This document shows positions 5,800 through 8,000 of a stretch of DNA of 8,000 bases, in pieces. A program made the translations under genes and the position numbers. Within the stretch, counting starts at the first letter, position 1, and every line of letters begins with the position of its first letter. This DNA comes from JBJKPP01 sp046706145 (GTDB lineage: Bacteria > Bacteroidota > Ignavibacteria > Ignavibacteriales > Ignavibacteriaceae). The notes under the pieces were generated by a model, which was not told the DNA's origin, made no database searches, and saw only the letters and a program-made list of their open reading frames with translations. The stretch lies in assembly GCA_046706145.1 (NCBI GenBank), contig JBJKPP010000298.1, forward strand, positions 1 to 8,000. Direction: 5' to 3'.

Positions 5800-7143
5800 A
5801 TGAATGATATTAAGAATACTGGAAACTTAAAGTTTTGGGAACGTTTTAATGCTTTAAGAGCTTTAAATCATAGAAATTTCAGGCTTTTCTTTGGAGGACA
5901 GGGTATTTCTGTCATTGGTACATGGGTTCAGCAAATTGCATTAACATGGCTTGTGTATCGGATTACTAATTCAGCGTTTTTGCTTGGGGTAGTAGGTTTC
6001 TCAGGACAAATTCCACTTCTCATTGTGACACCATTCGCAGGTGTACTCGCCGATCGACTTGACAAGCATAAAATCTTACTTTATACTCAATCACTATCAA
6101 TGGTTCAAGCTTTTGTGCTTGCTGTTTTAGTGTTAACTAAAAATATACTGGTTTGGGAGATTATCACGCTTAGTATAGTTCAAGGAATATTTGATGCTTT
6201 GGATATGCCTACGCGTCAATCTTTCATGGTTGAGATGGTTGGTAACAGCCGCGAGGATTTAGGAAATGCTATCGCTATGAACTCAAGTATGGTAAATTCT
6301 GCTCGTCTTATAGGCCCGGCAATCGCTGGTATTTTAATCTCCCTAGTCGGCGAAGGCTGGTGTTTTTTATTAAATGCTATTAGTTATATTGCCGTAATTG
6401 TTTCTCTCCTTAGAATGGATGTAGTTCACAAAAAAGCTTCAGCACAAAAGAAGGAAGCATTTAAAGAGTTAAAAGAAGGACTTCATTATGCATTCAGCTT
6501 TGCACCTATAAAAGCTATACTTATACTATTAGCTGTTGTAAGTTTTATGGGGGCACCAATTAGAATTTTAGTTCCTGTTTTTGTCAAACAGTTCTTTAAC
6601 GGTGGGGCAAATCTTTTTGGATTTTTGATGGGAGTTTCAGGATTAGGAGCTCTTACCGGAGCAATAATACTGATGAATAGAAAAAGTGTTTTAGGTTTAG
6701 GAAGATTAATTACATATTCTGTTTTTGCCTTTGGAACAGGAATAATCGCTTTCGCTATTTGCCATGTCCTGGCATTATCCTTAATATTTATGTTTATGAC
6801 AGGCATAGGAATGATGATTCAACTTGCAGGAAGCAACACCATGTTACAAACAATTGTAGAGAATGATAAACGCGGAAGAGTTATGAGTCTATACGCAATG
6901 TCATTTAGAGGCATTGCTCCTTTCGGAAGTCTCTTAGCCGGTGTAGTTGCAGGATTAATTGGTGCATCACTAACTCTGGTTATAGCAGGAATTGTTTGCG
7001 TGATAGGAGCAATTTACTTTTACATTAATCTACCAAAATTAAGAAAGCTTATAAGGCCGATATATATTAATCTGGGAATAATTCCTCAGGCACTGCAAGG
7101 TGTTCAAACAGCCACGCGATTATCATTTGAAGAAAAAGAATAA
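5800..7143 (+). CDS. 12-TM MFS exporter of the MFS_3 / EntS-like type
   Basis: This is an inner-membrane transporter of 447 residues, belonging to the MFS group that includes enterobactin exporter EntS and macrolide-efflux-like proteins. Typical features are ALNHRNFRLFFGGQGISVIG (21-40) leading into TM1, TWVQQIALTWLVYRIT (41-56), the motif-A-like loop GVLADRLDKHK (81-91), DMPTRQSFM (135-143) and SARLIGPAIAGILI (167-180), followed by further hydrophobic segments and a short polar tail ending LSFEEKE. It is not homologous in detail to the two EmrB proteins around it and belongs to a different MFS family. AAGGA 7 bases before the ATG supports the start. It lies 60 bp after the outer-membrane factor and 34 bp before the second EmrB gene, so it is probably in the same operon. 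Members of this family usually work alone or feed substrate into the periplasm; the substrate here is unknown. Confidence 0.88.
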   Translation: MNDIKNTGNLKFWERFNALRALNHRNFRLFFGGQGISVIGTWVQQIALTWLVYRITNSAFLLGVVGFSGQIPLLIVTPFAGVLADRLDKHKILLYTQSLSMVQAFVLAVLVLTKNILVWEIITLSIVQGIFDALDMPTRQSFMVEMVGNSREDLGNAIAMNSSMVNSARLIGPAIAGILISLVGEGWCFLLNAISYIAVIVSLLRMDVVHKKASAQKKEAFKELKEGLHYAFSFAPIKAILILLAVVSFMGAPIRILVPVFVKQFFNGGANLFGFLMGVSGLGALTGAIILMNRKSVLGLGRLITYSVFAFGTGIIAFAICHVLALSLIFMFMTGIGMMIQLAGSNTMLQTIVENDKRGRVMSLYAMSFRGIAPFGSLLAGVVAGLIGASLTLVIAGIVCVIGAIYFYINLPKLRKLIRPIYINLGIIPQALQGVQTATRLSFEEKE

Positions 7144-7166
7144 GTTAAACTTTTTTTCGGAAAAGT

Positions 7167-7211
7167 ATGAATAAGGAATGCCTAATAAAGAAAACAATAG
7201 ATTATCGCTAA
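7167..7211 (+). other. Possible 14-codon upstream ORF overlapping the second EmrB start
   Basis: ATG at 7167 opens MNKECLIKKTIDYR and stops at TAA 7209-7211, in a different frame from the EmrB gene starting at 7178. GGA (7159-7161) lies 5 bases before this ATG, whereas the AAGGA at 7173-7177 directly touches the EmrB ATG with no spacing. Ribosomes may therefore prefer the short frame. No homology is claimed and it may be untranslated. Confidence 0.25.
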
Positions 7212-8000
7212 GTTCATCGAATTTACATGAACATCCTTATTATAAATGGCTTGTTCTGGCCGTTGTAATGATAGGAACGTTCATATCTGTGCTGGATGCT
7301 TCCATTGTAAATGTAGGAATGCCGAAGATGATGGCAGCTTTCAGTGTGAGTGTAGATAAGATTGAATGGGTTCTTACAATATATCTGCTTGTGCGTTCAG
7401 TCATTTTTCCCTCTTCAGGCTGGATTGCCGATCATCTTGGATATAAAAAAACTTACAACCTTGGATTGATACTATTTACCGGAGGGTCGCTGCTTTGCAG
7501 CCTTTCCACTAGTGAAAATATGCTGCTAGTTTTCAGGGTGGTTCAAGGTGCCGGTGCAGGTTTTATTATGCCTGTGGGAATGGCAATTATTATGAGAGAA
7601 TTCCCGCCCGAAGAGAGAGGTTTCGCTCTAGGTTTTTGGGGAATTGCGGCGGCGGCTTCTATTTCTCTTGGCCCTATGCTGGGTGGATATTTAATAGATA
7701 GATTCGACTGGAATGCAATTTTTGACATTAATGTTCCAATCGGCATTGTTGGTGTTGTTACGGCATGGATAATATTGAAAGAATATAAAATCCCAGCAAA
7801 AGGTAAATTCGATTTGCTGGGCCTTATAAGCATGTCAACTTTTCTTGCAGCACTTCTGCTTGCTCTTTCAGATGGTAATTCTGCCTGGAATACAGGCGGG
7901 TGGACATCAAATTTTATTCTAACTTGTTTCTTCATTGCCTTCATAAGTTTCGTTATCTTTTTATCAAGAGAATTATCTTGTAAAAATCCAATCTTAGACT
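7178..8000 (+). CDS. EmrB/QacA-type (DHA2) MFS drug:H+ antiporter, copy 2 (cut by window end)
   Basis: The frame is open for 274 codons up to the window end, with no internal stop. The start at 7178 follows an in-frame TAA (7172-7174) and gives MPNKENNRLS; the HEHP motif at residues 17-20 lines up with residues 16-19 of copy 1, which supports this start. From that point the two proteins align without gaps, with 199 identities in 261 positions counted by hand. Motif A GWIADHLGYKK (81-91), RVVQGAGAG and SLGPMLGGYLID are all preserved, so the visible part looks functional. Differences concentrate in membrane segments and in the loop after EYK. Arg73 in TM2 replaces Phe72 of copy 1. The spacer to the MFS_3 gene is 34 bp and same-strand, so it probably belongs to the operon. 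Whether an adaptor or channel gene follows lies outside the window. Confidence 0.92.
   Translation, partial: MPNKENNRLSLSSSNLHEHPYYKWLVLAVVMIGTFISVLDASIVNVGMPKMMAAFSVSVDKIEWVLTIYLLVRSVIFPSSGWIADHLGYKKTYNLGLILFTGGSLLCSLSTSENMLLVFRVVQGAGAGFIMPVGMAIIMREFPPEERGFALGFWGIAAAASISLGPMLGGYLIDRFDWNAIFDINVPIGIVGVVTAWIILKEYKIPAKGKFDLLGLISMSTFLAALLLALSDGNSAWNTGGWTSNFILTCFFIAFISFVIFLSRELSCKNPILD

Noticed and set aside
6486..6806. Minus-strand open frame inside the MFS_3 gene
   Set aside because: It lies wholly within a clear transporter gene and has no recognisable domain.
1..8000. Search for CRISPR arrays, insertion sequences, tRNA genes, prophage or defence genes
   Set aside because: No regularly spaced repeats, transposase-like frames, terminal inverted repeats or tRNA-like cloverleaves were seen; every long open frame is accounted for by lipid A synthesis, regulation or efflux.

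Overview
The window looks like Gram-negative chromosomal DNA. It is AT-rich and encodes a lipid A acyltransferase, a TolC-type outer-membrane protein and a periplasmic adaptor, all of which need an outer membrane. The base composition, the patchy use of Shine-Dalgarno sequences and the style of the signal peptide (cleavage before Gln) suggest the Bacteroidota/Ignavibacteriota/Chlorobiota side of the tree. That placement is an inference from sequence style and was not tested by a search.

Layout. Positions 1-60 hold the last 19 codons of an unidentified plus-strand gene whose stop overlaps the start of lpxA (57-857), the first acyltransferase of lipid A synthesis. A 291-bp gap (858-1148) follows. 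It contains no credible gene but is rich in symmetry: a 9-bp inverted repeat, a CRP/FNR-like half-palindrome, a short 6-bp inverted repeat, and a promoter abutting a 29-bp near-perfect palindrome. The rest of the window is one co-oriented efflux cluster: a TetR-family regulator (1149-1754), an EmrA/HlyD-type adaptor (1789-2793), a 14-TM EmrB/DHA2 transporter (2799-4400), a TolC-type outer-membrane factor (4435-5739), a 12-TM MFS_3-type exporter (5800-7143), and a second EmrB-type transporter that starts at 7178 and runs off the window end.

How the genes fit together. The adaptor, EmrB and TolC genes supply the three parts of an inner membrane-periplasm-outer membrane drug pump. The spacers are short (5 to 60 bp) and I see no terminator between them, so the genes are probably co-transcribed. 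The TetR protein most likely represses its own operon by binding the palindrome that abuts the promoter's -10 region. The less usual part is the cargo: two EmrB paralogues (about 76% identical over the 261 residues I aligned by hand) flank an unrelated MFS exporter in a cluster that shows only one adaptor and one outer-membrane factor so far. This suggests interchangeable inner-membrane pumps sharing one exit duct. I see no insertion sequence, CRISPR array, tRNA or rRNA. The window is an ordinary but well-organised efflux locus; its most interesting parts are the regulatory DNA and the duplicated pump.
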